Translations under genes and position numbers: made by a program
Shown: piece by piece, positions 43,390 through 53,435 of the stretch
How positions within the stretch are numbered: the stretch's first letter is position 1
Layout: each line of letters begins with the position of its first letter
The notes under the pieces: model-generated
What the model saw: only the letters and a program-made list of their open reading frames with translations
The model's database searches: none
Told to the model about the DNA's origin: nothing
Assembly: GCF_002291145.1 (NCBI RefSeq)
Contig: NZ_NTGE01000150.1
Coordinates: forward strand, 62,001-126,000
Length of the DNA: 64,000 nt
Direction: 5' to 3'
Source of the DNA: Streptomyces sp. SA15
Lineage (GTDB): Bacteria; Actinomycetota; Actinomycetes; Streptomycetales; Streptomycetaceae

Positions 43390-44301
43390 ATGTTCCGAGC
43401 CGCACATGCCCACCCGGAGCGTCCGTCCGAGCCCATCGGCCACCACGACCTGGTGCTGCAACCCCGGGACGTCACTTTCGACTGGGGCGCCACCCCGCTG
43501 CACTGGCTACCGGGTGAGCCCTTCGCGACCCACACCTTCGATGTACTCCACCTCATGCTCCCCGAACTCGAACGCTGGTTCGTGCGCACCTTCGAGCAGG
43601 CACTGCCACTGATCACCGATGACCGGCTGCGCGAGGACGTACGCGGCTTCATCGGCCAGGAGGCGATGCACGCCGAGGCGCACCAAGAGGTCCTAGAGCA
43701 CCTGCTCACCAAGGGGCTGGACCCGGCTCCGTACACCCTGCAGTCCGAATGGATCTTCCGAAGGGTGCTCGGAGACCGGCCGGAGCTGACGCCGGCCGCC
43801 ACCCACGCACACCTCCTCCAACGGCTCGCCCTCATAGCGGCGTTCGAGCACTTCACCGCGTACATGGGTCACTGGATTCTCAGCAACGGGCATCTGGACC
43901 AGGCCGGCGCGGACCCCGCGATGCTCGATCTGTTCCGCTGGCACGGCGCGGAGGAGGTCGAACACCGTTCGGTCGCGTTCGACCTGCTGGTGCACCTCGA
44001 TCCCCGGTACCGGCGCCGAGTGGTCGGCATGCTCGTCACCGCTCCGGTGCTGACCCGGCTGTGGATCCGCGGAGTCCGCTTCCTGATGAGCGCCGACCCC
44101 GAACTCGACGACCGGGTCAAGGTCCGCTTCCGCGACTACCTGGCCGCGGCCCGCAAGGACCTGTTGCCCCCGCCGGGCGCGTTCGCCCGCTCGGTGCTGC
44201 GCTACTTCCGCCCCGGCTACCACCCGACCCAGGAGGGCTCGACCCAGCAGGCGGTCGCCTACCTGGCGGCGTCCCCCGCTGCCCGAGCGGCTGCCCAATG
44301 A
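43390..44301 (+). CDS. PF10118-type predicted metal-dependent hydrolase
   Basis: 303 residues, ATG 43390 with GGAGGAGG upstream. All-helical ferritin-like protein with putative metal ligands in FIGQEAMHAEAHQE (about 82-95), AAFEHFTAYMGHW (about 148-160) and HGAEEVEHRSVAFDLL (about 180-195). These four-helix Glu/His motifs resemble diiron proteins, so oxygen chemistry served by the next gene's reductase is plausible; the family name hydrolase is only predicted. Confidence 0.9.
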   Translation: MFRAAHAHPERPSEPIGHHDLVLQPRDVTFDWGATPLHWLPGEPFATHTFDVLHLMLPELERWFVRTFEQALPLITDDRLREDVRGFIGQEAMHAEAHQEVLEHLLTKGLDPAPYTLQSEWIFRRVLGDRPELTPAATHAHLLQRLALIAAFEHFTAYMGHWILSNGHLDQAGADPAMLDLFRWHGAEEVEHRSVAFDLLVHLDPRYRRRVVGMLVTAPVLTRLWIRGVRFLMSADPELDDRVKVRFRDYLAAARKDLLPPPGAFARSVLRYFRPGYHPTQEGSTQQAVAYLAASPAARAAAQ

Positions 44302-45428
44302 CCCGGCAACCAGTGAGGCACCCCATGGACATCAGCACACCCCTCACTCGGCCGCCGGACCTGTACGGCAGACCGCGCAGCGACTCCTTCATGCAGAAGC
44401 TGGCGGCTTTCAGCGACAACGCGGTCACGCGCCTCGCGCGGTGCAGCATTCCTCCCAGGCGCCCGCCGGCCAGCGAGACGCCCGCGATCCGGGAACTGGT
44501 GGTCGCCGCCAAGCACCAGGAGGCCGAGGATGTCGTCTCCCTGCGGCTGGCAGCACCCGACGGGGGAATGCTCCCACCCTGGCAGCCCGGCGCCCACATC
44601 GAACTGCACCTGCCCTCCGGCCGCAAGCGGCAGTACTCGCTGTGCGGCGACCCTGCCGACCGGCACCGGTACCGCATCGCGGTGCGCCGCATCGCCGACG
44701 GCGGAGGAGGTTCGGCCGAGGTGCACGACGCCCTCGGAGACGGTATGCGGGTCGCCGTCACCGGGCGGCCCCGGAACGCCTTCCCCTTCGCCGCCGAAGC
44801 ATTCGTCCTGCTCATCGCGGGCGGCATCGGAATCACCCCGATCCTGCCGATGGCTCGGGAAGCCGCCCGACGCGGGCTGGACTGGAGGCTCGTGCACACC
44901 GGCCGCAGCCGCGGCTCGATGCCCTTCGCGGCAGAGCTGGCCGAACTCGCAGCCGCAGCCCCCGGGCGAGTCTCCATCCGTCCTGACGACGAGTCCGGCG
45001 TGCCCGAAGCAGCCGATCTCTTGAGCTTGAGCCCGGCGGCGGGTGCGGTGTACTGCTGCGGGCCCGCGCCCATGATCGACGGCGTACGGCGCGCATTCGG
45101 TGACAGCCGCGCGTCAGCCCTGCACTTCGAGCGTTTCGCCCCGGCCCCGATCACGGACGGCCGTCCCTTCGAACTTCAGCTGGTCGACACCGGACGGGTT
45201 CTGCCAGTGCCGTACGACCGCTCCGCCCTGGATGTTCTCCACGAGGCCCTGCCGGACCTGCCGTTCTCCTGCCGCCAGGGGTTTTGCGGCACCTGCCGGG
45301 TACGGGTGGCCCATGGCCATGTCGATCACCGTGACCGCCGGCTCACGGCCACCGAACGTGCGGCCGGCGCCATGCTGCCCTGCGTCTCGCGTGCACCGGA
45401 AGGAGAGCGGTTGGTGCTGGAGGTGTGA
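44298..45428 (+). CDS. Ferredoxin-type oxidoreductase (FAD/NAD with 2Fe-2S)
   Basis: 376 residues, ATG 44298 overlapping the previous stop as ATGA; ATG 44325 is an alternative. FAD-binding GRKRQYSLCGDP (about residues 100-112). NAD site LLIAGGIGITPILPMAREA (about 165-183), VYCCGPAPMIDGV (about 250-262). C-terminal plant-type ferredoxin with CRQGFCGTCRVRVAHG and a later LPC giving four Cys. It is a one-protein electron-transfer chain, likely feeding the PF10118 protein. Confidence 0.93.
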   Translation: MTRQPVRHPMDISTPLTRPPDLYGRPRSDSFMQKLAAFSDNAVTRLARCSIPPRRPPASETPAIRELVVAAKHQEAEDVVSLRLAAPDGGMLPPWQPGAHIELHLPSGRKRQYSLCGDPADRHRYRIAVRRIADGGGGSAEVHDALGDGMRVAVTGRPRNAFPFAAEAFVLLIAGGIGITPILPMAREAARRGLDWRLVHTGRSRGSMPFAAELAELAAAAPGRVSIRPDDESGVPEAADLLSLSPAAGAVYCCGPAPMIDGVRRAFGDSRASALHFERFAPAPITDGRPFELQLVDTGRVLPVPYDRSALDVLHEALPDLPFSCRQGFCGTCRVRVAHGHVDHRDRRLTATERAAGAMLPCVSRAPEGERLVLEV

Positions 45429-45752
45429 GCGGTGGCCGAATGCCCGTCGAGGAGGTCTTGCGTGACGCCCTCGCATGCGTAACCGAGGTGTGTTCCGACA
45501 ATGGACCGAGCCCGCATCCGTCCCTCTTACCAACGCCGTCGGAGACCGATGCCCTCATCCGCTTCTCCGAGAAGCGTGGCCAAGTATTCAGCCACTGCAA
45601 GCAAGGCTAGCCTCGATCTTTCGTGAGGGACTGCCGACGGTGTCTGTGAACCTTTTCGCTTTCCGGAGCTGATGGTGGGCAGGCCGGCGGCCCGGTTGTC
45701 GCGTCGGGTGGGGCGCCGGGTTCCACTGCCCGGGACGGTGGAAGATTGCTGG
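45429..45752. other. Stretch without a recognisable intact gene
   Basis: 324 bases after the redox cluster. A minus-strand piece LLAVAEYLATLLGEADEGIGLRRRW (about 45530-45605) looks like a relic. No terminator stem stands out. Confidence 0.35.
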
Positions 45753-46283
45753 TCAGCCGAGTGTGCGCAGCAGCGCGAGCCGTTCGAGGGCGGTGGTGAT
45801 CTCACCGGTCCAGGGCCAGTGCTGGGTGAGGCGGAGAATCCTGCGCCGGCCGGTGGTGACGCGCTGGGCGGCCGCGGAGAACAGGCGGAATCGCAGGCGG
45901 CGGGGTTCCCAGCGTCGGGCCTTGCCGGTGAGGGCAAGCATGGGCATCCAGGCCAGCAGGTCGAGACCGATCTGGACGATCTCCAGCCAGACCTTGTTCT
46001 GGGCTGCTGTGTGGAGGGGCAGGTGGCGCAGGCCGGTGGCCCGGGCGGCCCGGATCCGGTCCTCGGCCCGGGCCCGCAGACGGTGACGGTGACGGAGCTC
46101 CAACTCGGCGATCCGCCGGTCAGGGGTGTTGGTCGCGAAGCACGTGATCCGCATGCCGTCCGCGTCCGTGATCCTCAACTGGGCGCCAGGATGGGGCCGT
46201 TCCCTTGGGACGATCAGCCGCATTCCCTTGAGCTCCTTGGAGGGGCGGTCCGCCAAGACCGCCCCTGACACGCCATCAGCCAA
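45753..46283 (-). pseudogene. IS1380-family transposase, C-terminal fragment
   Basis: 176 codons: GMRLIVPRERPHPGAQLRITDADGMRITCFATNTPDRRIAELELRHRHRLRARAEDRIRAARATGLRHLPLHTAAQNKVWLEIV, the second half of IS1380-group DDE transposases, to a natural stop. The N-terminal half with the first catalytic Asp is gone. Confidence 0.75.
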
Positions 46284-46445
46284 CTACACTCCGGGAGACG
46301 CCTCCTGACCAGGCCAGATAGCGAAACGCTGCTGGAGTGCTGACTGGATCGCCGAGCCTCCAATGGAGTCCGCGCTTGCCGGAGGCGTCCTTCGCCAGCC
46401 GACGACTCGTCAGCTGGCTCATCCGACTCCGTAGCGATGCGGGTT

Positions 46446-46817
46446 TTAAGGCTTGAGCACCGCCAGTACATCGTCGAGCGAAACGTCGGCGGGGTCACTC
46501 ATATCGAGACCATCGAACGTCTGCCAGATATAGGACGCCGCCCCACTCTCCCGCAGCGGATGCAAGTCGGCCAAGTCCGGGTCGTCCCGGAAGGTGTTGA
46601 ACGCCTCTTCGGACTCCCATTCAACGAGAAACAGAACCTGCCGTGGCGCGAGGTCACCGGCTACGTTGTCTCGGAAACGGCCAAACGCCACCATTCGACC
46701 GCCATATTGCGGAGCCGCTTCGGGCAAACGGCTGAAATACGCAAGGTACTTCTCCACGTCGGTCACGTCAAACATATTCAGCGCGTAAAACTTCTTCTTC
46801 TGTGAATTCGCACTCAT
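46446..46817 (-). CDS. DUF1330-type protein
   Basis: 123 residues from ATG 46817 with GGAGAGGG upstream. KKFYALNMFDVTDVEKYLAYFSRLPEAAPQYGGRMVAFGRF...RQVLFLVEWESEEAFNTFRDDPDLADLHPLRESGA is the dimeric alpha/beta-barrel (ferredoxin-like) DUF1330 pattern, often with small monooxygenase-like or stress roles. Operators of the AAACCGATCGGTTT type lie 144-180 bases upstream. It is flanked by debris on both sides. Confidence 0.82.
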   Translation of the reverse strand: MSANSQKKKFYALNMFDVTDVEKYLAYFSRLPEAAPQYGGRMVAFGRFRDNVAGDLAPRQVLFLVEWESEEAFNTFRDDPDLADLHPLRESGAASYIWQTFDGLDMSDPADVSLDDVLAVLKP

Positions 46818-46960
46818 TGCCAATACCCTCTCCGGTGTCAGGCTGGATAGATCACGAAATCGCACTGGAGTACTAGGCGGTTGCCCTGCGGCGTCGCACG
46901 GGGAAGCCATCCGTACTCCTAAGTAACGGGGGTTCGGGACTCGCCCAACTCCACAACGAG

Positions 46961-46997
46961 AAACCGATCGGTCCCCTCATCGTAAACCGATCGGTTT
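46961..46997. promoter_or_regulatory. TetR-type operator pair upstream of DUF1330 gene
   Basis: AAACCGATCGGTCC (46961-46974) and AAACCGATCGGTTT (46984-46997) share the core of the operators at 38546 and 38579. Spacing 23 bases. Confidence 0.75.
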
Positions 46998-47607
46998 TCG
47001 CGCGCAAGTCCGAGCGGAGGGACGGCGTTCGGTGTGCCCCGATGTCCGCGCAGACTGGCTGCTCGTGGCTGGTTTGCGGTTGGACACCCCGGCGGCGCCC
47101 GGCCGTTCTGCCGCCTTACTGTCCTGGTTACCTGTCGCAACCCTTGGGGAACCGCTTTGGCGCCGCCTTGGCCTTGCGTGCGGAAACGAACCGGTGGACG
47201 GTTACGAAAACCGATCGGCTTCCCGGGTTGTGTCACGAGCCGCGACCCGCGCAGCATGACAACGGCCAGTCGCCGCCAAGAGGATCTTCCGCAACCTTCG
47301 CCGTCGGCATCGACGCGGCACTGACCGCCGCCGTCTACAACCTGACGCTGCATACCGCCGCCCACGAGTCGGAGACCCTGCACGCGCTGCACCGCATCAA
47401 GCCGTCGGCGACGAACGGCGCAAGAGTGATCAAGGTCGGGCGGCCCGAAACCGGTGACGTAGAAGCATCCGGCCTCGGAAGAGATCATGGGCCGCTTGGT
47501 CGAACGAGCCGATGTCTTCATCCGGAACAATGCTCCCGGTGCCGCCGAATACTCGACCGGGAGCCAAGCATCTGCGCGCTCGCCACCCTCGTCTGATCAC
47601 TGCTCCG
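46998..47607. other. Degenerate region with one more operator-like site
   Basis: AAACCGATCGGCTT at 47208-47221 is a weaker copy of the TetR-type core. The plus frame at 47300-47460 (IDAALTAAVYNLTLHTAAHESETLHALHRIKPSATNGARVIKVGRPETGDVEASG) looks coding but has no start or stop context; I cannot name it. Confidence 0.4.
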
Positions 47608-47771
47608 TCATGGGAACAGCTTCAAACCCGGCACCTTCCCCTCCTCTGCTAGGGGACTGAAGACGTCGGGCGGCTTCAGATCCACTTCGGCCTCGGAGTC
47701 GCGAATAAGGCGTAGGGAGGTCGTTCGCCCATGCAGTTCCCGCCACCGCCACGCCCTGGACAGTGCACACC

Positions 47772-47880
47772 CCAGCACGGGCGCTCTCATCCTTCCCAGC
47801 ACGGATCCAGCACGGTAGGGATGAGCAGGGATGATGACAGGTGACGAGACGTCAGAAAATCCAGCACCTACCCAGCACGG
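47772..47880 (+). repeat. Five direct CCAGCAC(GG) repeats
   Basis: CCAGCACGG at 47772, 47796, 47807 and 47872, and CCAGCAC at 47861, all in the same orientation. Spacing is irregular. Such clusters occur as arm sites of integrases or binding arrays of regulators. It lies at the border between accessory DNA and the conserved ychF block. Confidence 0.65.
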
Positions 47881-47881
47881 T

Positions 47882-47919
47882 AAAAATCAAGGGGCCTGAC
47901 CCTGAAGAGTCAGACCCCA
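47882..47919 (-). terminator. Rho-independent terminator of ychF
   Basis: GGGGcCTGAC (47891-47900) and GTCAGaCCCC (47909-47918) form a 10-position stem with one mismatch. On the minus strand it is followed by TTGATTTTTA. It lies 48 bases past the ychF stop. Confidence 0.8.
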
Positions 47920-47967
47920 TTTGACGTGCATGTTTGCCAGATCAGCGAAGTGGAGTTAAGTCACCGG

Positions 47968-49056
<1,089 letters not shown>

Positions 49057-49260
49057 GGTTGCGACTTCCCGGAGTGAGAGGGCTGGAGAATGAGAGGACT
49101 GGGGGGAGGGGACGGTCGGCAGGCCCTGGGGGCCGGGCCGATCCACCAGTCTACGGCCTGCCCGCGCTCACCCCGGCGACGTGTCGAACGCTTGCCCAAG
49201 GCCCCCTCGACGGCGTGTCTGAGGGCCGATTCGACACATAAACCGACCTAAGTTGGTCCA

Positions 49261-49809
49261 GTGGAGCAACACAGGACCCGACCCCCGCAGTACGGACCGC
49301 GACGCGGCGGACGGCCGTCACTGCCCCCGCAGGCGGTCCGGGGTGGGGGCGGTGCGGCGCGCCGGCCGGCGGTCGTACGGCGGCCCGCTCCACCCCCGGT
49401 GCCGGCCGTACGCCGGTTTCCCAACCCCCGGCTGACCGGGCTGGGCGGCGGGCTGTTCTGCGGGGCGCTGATGTTCGCGCTCGGGTCCCTCGACGCGCTG
49501 CTGTTCGGCGCTTCGCTGACCGTGTACGGCGTGCTGTTCCTGCCGGTGTGCGTGCTGACGGCCGTCTGGGTCCGGCGCGGCGATCTGGTGACCGCGCCCG
49601 TGGTCGTGCCGATCGCCTTCGCCGTGGGGCTGCTTCCCGTGGCCGACAGCGGTGGGGGGCTGGGGGGACGGCTGATGGGCCTGGTGACGGCCCTCGCCAC
49701 CCAGGCCGGGTGGCTGTACGGGGGGACGCTCATCGCCGGGCTCATCGCGACCGTACGGAAGGTGCGCCTGATGGCGCGCAGGGCTGCGGCACGCCGTCGG
49801 CCAGCGTGA
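49261..49809 (+). CDS. DUF6542-type membrane protein
   Basis: 182 residues, GTG 49261. A basic Pro/Gly/Arg-rich N-terminus (1-55) and four hydrophobic helices between 58 and 165 (LTGLGGGLFCGALMFALGSLDALLFG ... VYGVLFLPVCVLTAVWV ... VVVPIAFAVGLLPV ... GWLYGGTLIAGLIATV), ending in a basic tail. Function unknown. It is conserved beside ppgK/ychF in streptomycetes as I remember. Confidence 0.85.
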   Translation: MEQHRTRPPQYGPRRGGRPSLPPQAVRGGGGAARRPAVVRRPAPPPVPAVRRFPNPRLTGLGGGLFCGALMFALGSLDALLFGASLTVYGVLFLPVCVLTAVWVRRGDLVTAPVVVPIAFAVGLLPVADSGGGLGGRLMGLVTALATQAGWLYGGTLIAGLIATVRKVRLMARRAAARRRPA

Positions 49810-49813
49810 CAGT

Positions 49814-49865
49814 CGGCCGGTGGGACAGTCGGCTGGTCGGACAGCCAGCCGGTCGGACAGCCATA
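49814..49865. repeat. Short ggacagtcggc-type repeats
   Basis: Four imperfect 14-base units (gacagtcggccggt, gacagtcggctggt, gacagccagccggt, gacagccata) between convergent DUF6542 and ppgK genes. Confidence 0.7.
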
Positions 49866-49875
49866 GGACCGTCGC

Positions 49876-50625
49876 CTACGACTCCTTCGCCGCCTGCATC
49901 GCCGCGCCCACGATCCCCGCGTTGTTCAGCAGCTGCGCCGGGACGATCTCCGCCTTTATGTCCTCGATGTGGTGCAGGAACTTCTGGGACTTGCGGCTGA
50001 CGCCGCCGCCGATGATGAACAGCTCGGGCGAGAACAGCATCTCGACATGGGCGAGGTACTTCTGGACCCGGTGGTGGGCCCAGTACTCCCACGTCAGCTC
50101 CTCGTCCTCCTTGGCCTTGCTGGAGGCCCGCTTCTCCGCGTCGTGGCCGTGCAGCTCCAGGTGGCCCAGTTCGGTGTTCGGCACGAGGACGCCGTCGACG
50201 AAGAGGGCGCTGCCGATGCCCGTGCCGAAGGTGAGCAGAACGACTGTGCCCCGGCGGTCCCGGCCCGCGCCGAAGCTCATCTCGGCCACGCCCGCCGCGT
50301 CCGCGTCATTGACCACCGTCACCGGCAGGCCGCCCAGGCGCTCGCTGAACAACGCGCGCGCGTCCGTGTCGATCCAGCTCTTGTCGACGTTCGCCGCCGT
50401 ACGGATCGTGGCCCCGCCCGTGACCACTCCCGGGAAGGTGAGCCCGACCGGTCCCGTCCAGCCGAAGTGCTCGACGACCTGTCTCACGCCGTCCGCCACG
50501 GAGTCCGGCGTCGCCGGGTGCGGAGTCAGCACCTTGAAACGCTCGTCCGCCAGGTCGCCCCTGTCCAGGTCCACAGGGGCGCCCTTGATCCCGGATCCAC
50601 CGATGTCCACGCCGAAGATCTGCAT
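49876..50625 (-). CDS. ppgK: Polyphosphate glucokinase
   Basis: 249-residue ROK-family kinase that phosphorylates glucose with polyphosphate or ATP. N-terminal phosphate motif FGVDIGGSGIKGAPVD (4-19), TFPGVV, the catalytic VVNDADAAGVAEM (about 103-115), TFGTGIGSALFVDG and the ELGHLELHG metal/sugar motif (about 152-160). Full length. In actinobacteria it supplies glucose-6-phosphate. Confidence 0.95.
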   Translation of the reverse strand: MQIFGVDIGGSGIKGAPVDLDRGDLADERFKVLTPHPATPDSVADGVRQVVEHFGWTGPVGLTFPGVVTGGATIRTAANVDKSWIDTDARALFSERLGGLPVTVVNDADAAGVAEMSFGAGRDRRGTVVLLTFGTGIGSALFVDGVLVPNTELGHLELHGHDAEKRASSKAKEDEELTWEYWAHHRVQKYLAHVEMLFSPELFIIGGGVSRKSQKFLHHIEDIKAEIVPAQLLNNAGIVGAAMQAAKES

Positions 50626-50675
50626 GGCTCTACGTTACGTCGGACGACTGACAGTCATTCCGCCAGAGGTGGCTC

Positions 50676-51683
50676 TCATCCGGCGGACGCACCGGATCCA
50701 CCGCGTTCCTCCACCAGCGCCGCCGCTTCCTCACGCAGGTCGCGGCGCAGCTCCTTGGGGAGGGAGAAGGTGATGGACTCCTCGGCCGCCTTGACGAGCT
50801 CGACGTCCTCGTAGCCGCGCTGCGACAGCCATTCCAGGACCTGCTCGACCAGGACTTCCGGCACCGAGGCGCCGGAGGTGACGCCGACCGTGGACACGCC
50901 CTCGAGCCAGGCCTCGTCGATCTCGTCGGCGAAGTCCACGAGGTACGCCTCACGCGCACCCGCCAGCTTGGCGACCTCGACCAGCCGCTTGGAGTTGGAG
51001 GAGTTGCGGGAGCCGACGACGATCACCAGCTCGGCCTCGGCGCCCATCTGCTTGACCGCGAGCTGGCGGTTCTGCGTGGCGTAGCAGATGTCGTCGCTGG
51101 GCGGGGAGATGAGCTGTGGGAACTTCTCCTTCAGGGCGTCGACGGTCTCCATGGTCTCGTCGACGGAGAGCGTCGTCTGCGAGAGCCAGACGACCTTGGA
51201 CGGGTCGCGGACCTCGACCTTGGAGACGTCGCCGGGGCCGTCGACGAGCTGGATGTGGTCGGGGGCCTCGCCGGAGGTGCCGATGACCTCCTCGTGGCCC
51301 TCGTGGCCGATCAGGAGGATGTCGTAGTCGTCACCCGCGAAGCGGACGGCTTCCTTGTGGACCTTGGTGACCAGCGGGCAGGTCGCGTCGATGGTGGCGA
51401 GCCGGCCGCGCTCGGCCTCTTCGTGGACGGTCGGGGCCACGCCGTGCGCGGAGAACATGACGATGTTGCCCGGGGGCACCTCTTCGGTCCGTTCGACGAA
51501 GACGGCGCCCTTCTTCTCCAGGGTCTGCACGACGTACTTGTTGTGGACGATCTCGTGGCGGACATACACCGGAGCGCCGTACTGCTCCAGGGCTTTCTCG
51601 ACGGCGATCACGGCGCGGTCCACACCCGCGCAGTAGCCACGGGGGGCGGCGAGCAGGACACGGCGGCCAGGCGAAGCAGTCAT
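50676..51683 (-). CDS. ispH: 4-hydroxy-3-methylbut-2-enyl diphosphate reductase
   Basis: Last enzyme of the MEP isoprenoid pathway. 335 residues from ATG 51683; ATG 51692 is possible. The three Cys ligands of the Fe-S cluster are visible in APRGYCAGVDRA (about 15), ATCPLVTKVH (about 100) and DDICYATQNRQ (about 195), and the catalytic TSGASVPE is present. Divergent from xseA. Confidence 0.96.
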   Translation of the reverse strand: MTASPGRRVLLAAPRGYCAGVDRAVIAVEKALEQYGAPVYVRHEIVHNKYVVQTLEKKGAVFVERTEEVPPGNIVMFSAHGVAPTVHEEAERGRLATIDATCPLVTKVHKEAVRFAGDDYDILLIGHEGHEEVIGTSGEAPDHIQLVDGPGDVSKVEVRDPSKVVWLSQTTLSVDETMETVDALKEKFPQLISPPSDDICYATQNRQLAVKQMGAEAELVIVVGSRNSSNSKRLVEVAKLAGAREAYLVDFADEIDEAWLEGVSTVGVTSGASVPEVLVEQVLEWLSQRGYEDVELVKAAEESITFSLPKELRRDLREEAAALVEERGGSGASAG

Positions 51684-51799
51684 GCACCCCATCGTAAGGC
51701 CGCGATCGGACGGTCAGAGATCGCACGTGTGTCGGGTTGGTGGCGAGACGGAAGCCGGGATGGCGGGGCGTTGTCGTACGTGGCCGTTACTCTCGCGGC

Positions 51800-53008
51800 A
51801 TGGCTGTCAATACGTCCGCGGAGTCTCCCCTGCCCGTCGGTGAGGTGTCGCGGCTCATCGGGGGCTGGATCGACCGGCTCGGGGCGGTGTGGGTCGAGGG
51901 GCAGATCACGCAGCTGTCGCGGCGGCCGGGCGCGGGCGTCGTGTTTCTGACGCTGCGTGATCCGTCGTACGACATCTCCGTCAGCGTCACCTGCTATCGC
52001 CAGGTGTTCGACGCCGTCGCCGATGTGGTGAGCGAGGGGGCGCGGGTCGTCGTACTGGCGAAGCCCGAGTGGTACGCGCCGCGTGGGCAGCTGTCCCTGC
52101 GGGCCGCCGAGATAAGGCCCGTGGGGGTCGGAGAACTGCTCGCGCGCCTCGAGCAGTTGAAGAAGTCCCTTGCCGCCGAGGGGCTGTTCGCGCCGGAGCG
52201 GAAGAAGCCGCTGCCCTTCCTGCCCCAGCTCATCGGCCTGGTCTGCGGGCGGGCCTCCGCCGCCGAGCGGGACGTCCTGGAGAACGCCCGGCACCGCTGG
52301 CCCGCCGTCCGCTTCGAGGTGCGCAACGTCGCCGTGCAGGGCGTGCACGCCGTGCCGCAGGTCGTGCAGGCAGTGAAGGAGCTCGACGCGATCGACGGCG
52401 TGGATGTGATCATCGTCGCGCGTGGGGGCGGCAGCGTGGAGGACCTGCTGCCCTTCTCCGACGAGCAGCTGATCAGAACCGTCGCAGGCTGTCGTACGCC
52501 CGTCGTGTCCGCCATCGGACACGAGCCGGACAGCCCGCTCCTCGACCATGTCGCCGATCTGCGCGCCTCCACCCCGACCGACGCCGCCAAGAAGGTCGTC
52601 CCCGACGTCGGGGAGGAGTACGAGCGAGTACGGATGCTGCAGGACCGTGCCCGGCGATGCGTGGAGGCGTTCATCGAGCGGGAGGAGCGTGGGCTCGCCC
52701 AGGCCCTCGCGCGGCCGTCGATAGAGGATCCGCACCGGATGATCGACGAACGAGCCGATCATGTGGCGTCGCTCGTCGAGCGGACCCGGCGCTGCCTCGG
52801 CCATCACCTCGACCGCGCCGACTCGGAGCTGACGCACACGCACGCGCGCGTGGTGGCCCTCTCGCCGGCTGCGACCCTGAAGCGGGGGTACGCCGTGCTG
52901 CAGAAGGGCGACGGGCACGTCGTCCGCGACCCCGGCGAGGTCACGGCGGACGAGGTGCTGCGCGCGCGGGTTTCCGAGGGTGAGTTCGTGGTTCGAGTCG
53001 ATGCATGA
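51800..53008 (+). CDS. xseA: Exonuclease VII large subunit
   Basis: 402 residues from ATG 51800. N-terminal OB-fold (LPVGEVSRLIGGWIDRLGAVWVEGQITQLSRRPGAGVVFLTLRD, residues 10-55). Catalytic domain with GLVCGRASAAERDV and the RGGGSVEDLLPFSDEQLIRTV motif, and VSAIGHEPDSPLLDHVADLRASTPTDAA. The C-terminal helical region and LKRGYAVL complete it. It degrades single-stranded DNA with XseB, 33 bases downstream. Confidence 0.96.
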   Translation: MAVNTSAESPLPVGEVSRLIGGWIDRLGAVWVEGQITQLSRRPGAGVVFLTLRDPSYDISVSVTCYRQVFDAVADVVSEGARVVVLAKPEWYAPRGQLSLRAAEIRPVGVGELLARLEQLKKSLAAEGLFAPERKKPLPFLPQLIGLVCGRASAAERDVLENARHRWPAVRFEVRNVAVQGVHAVPQVVQAVKELDAIDGVDVIIVARGGGSVEDLLPFSDEQLIRTVAGCRTPVVSAIGHEPDSPLLDHVADLRASTPTDAAKKVVPDVGEEYERVRMLQDRARRCVEAFIEREERGLAQALARPSIEDPHRMIDERADHVASLVERTRRCLGHHLDRADSELTHTHARVVALSPAATLKRGYAVLQKGDGHVVRDPGEVTADEVLRARVSEGEFVVRVDA

Positions 53009-53041
53009 GGCACTGCATGAGGCACTGCATAGGGTGGGCGA

Positions 53042-53284
53042 ATGACCAGCAAGGCGGATGAGGCGCTCGGGTACGAGCAGGCACGGGACGAGCTGATCGA
53101 CGTCGTACGACGGCTGGAGGCGGGCGGTACGACGCTGGAGGAGTCCCTCGCGCTCTGGGAGCGCGGCGAGGAGCTGGCCAAGGTGTGCCGGCGGTGGCTG
53201 GAGGGGGCACGGGCGCGGCTGGACGCGGCCCTCGCGGAAGAGCAGAAGGCTGAGCGGGAGGAAAGCGCCGAGGAGACCGAGTAG
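53042..53284 (+). CDS. xseB: Exonuclease VII small subunit
   Basis: 80 residues (LGYEQARDELIDVVRRLEAGGTTLEESLALWERGEELAKVCRRWLEGARARL), the full XseB coiled-coil pattern LExGxxxLEESLxLxxRGxEL. The short gap to xseA holds two copies of gcatgaggcact. Likely in one operon with xseA. Confidence 0.95.
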   Translation: MTSKADEALGYEQARDELIDVVRRLEAGGTTLEESLALWERGEELAKVCRRWLEGARARLDAALAEEQKAEREESAEETE

Positions 53285-53343
53285 CGGGCAGGCGACACCG
53301 AGACCCCGGAGTGTGAAGCAGATCACCACACCCCGGCCTTTGT

Positions 53344-53359
53344 TGAAGGTTGAACTTCA
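53344..53359. promoter_or_regulatory. Inverted repeat upstream of nitroreductase gene
   Basis: TGAAG-GTTGAA-CTTCA, a 5-6-5 palindrome about 80 bases before the ATG at 53436. It could be an operator of a MarR- or SoxR-like regulator; the factor is unknown. Confidence 0.4.
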
Positions 53360-53435
53360 TTCGCGTACCGTCGAGGACGTCAACCGGTCCCCGGTCCGTT
53401 TCCGGGTACGACACACATCCCGAGAAGGTTCATCC

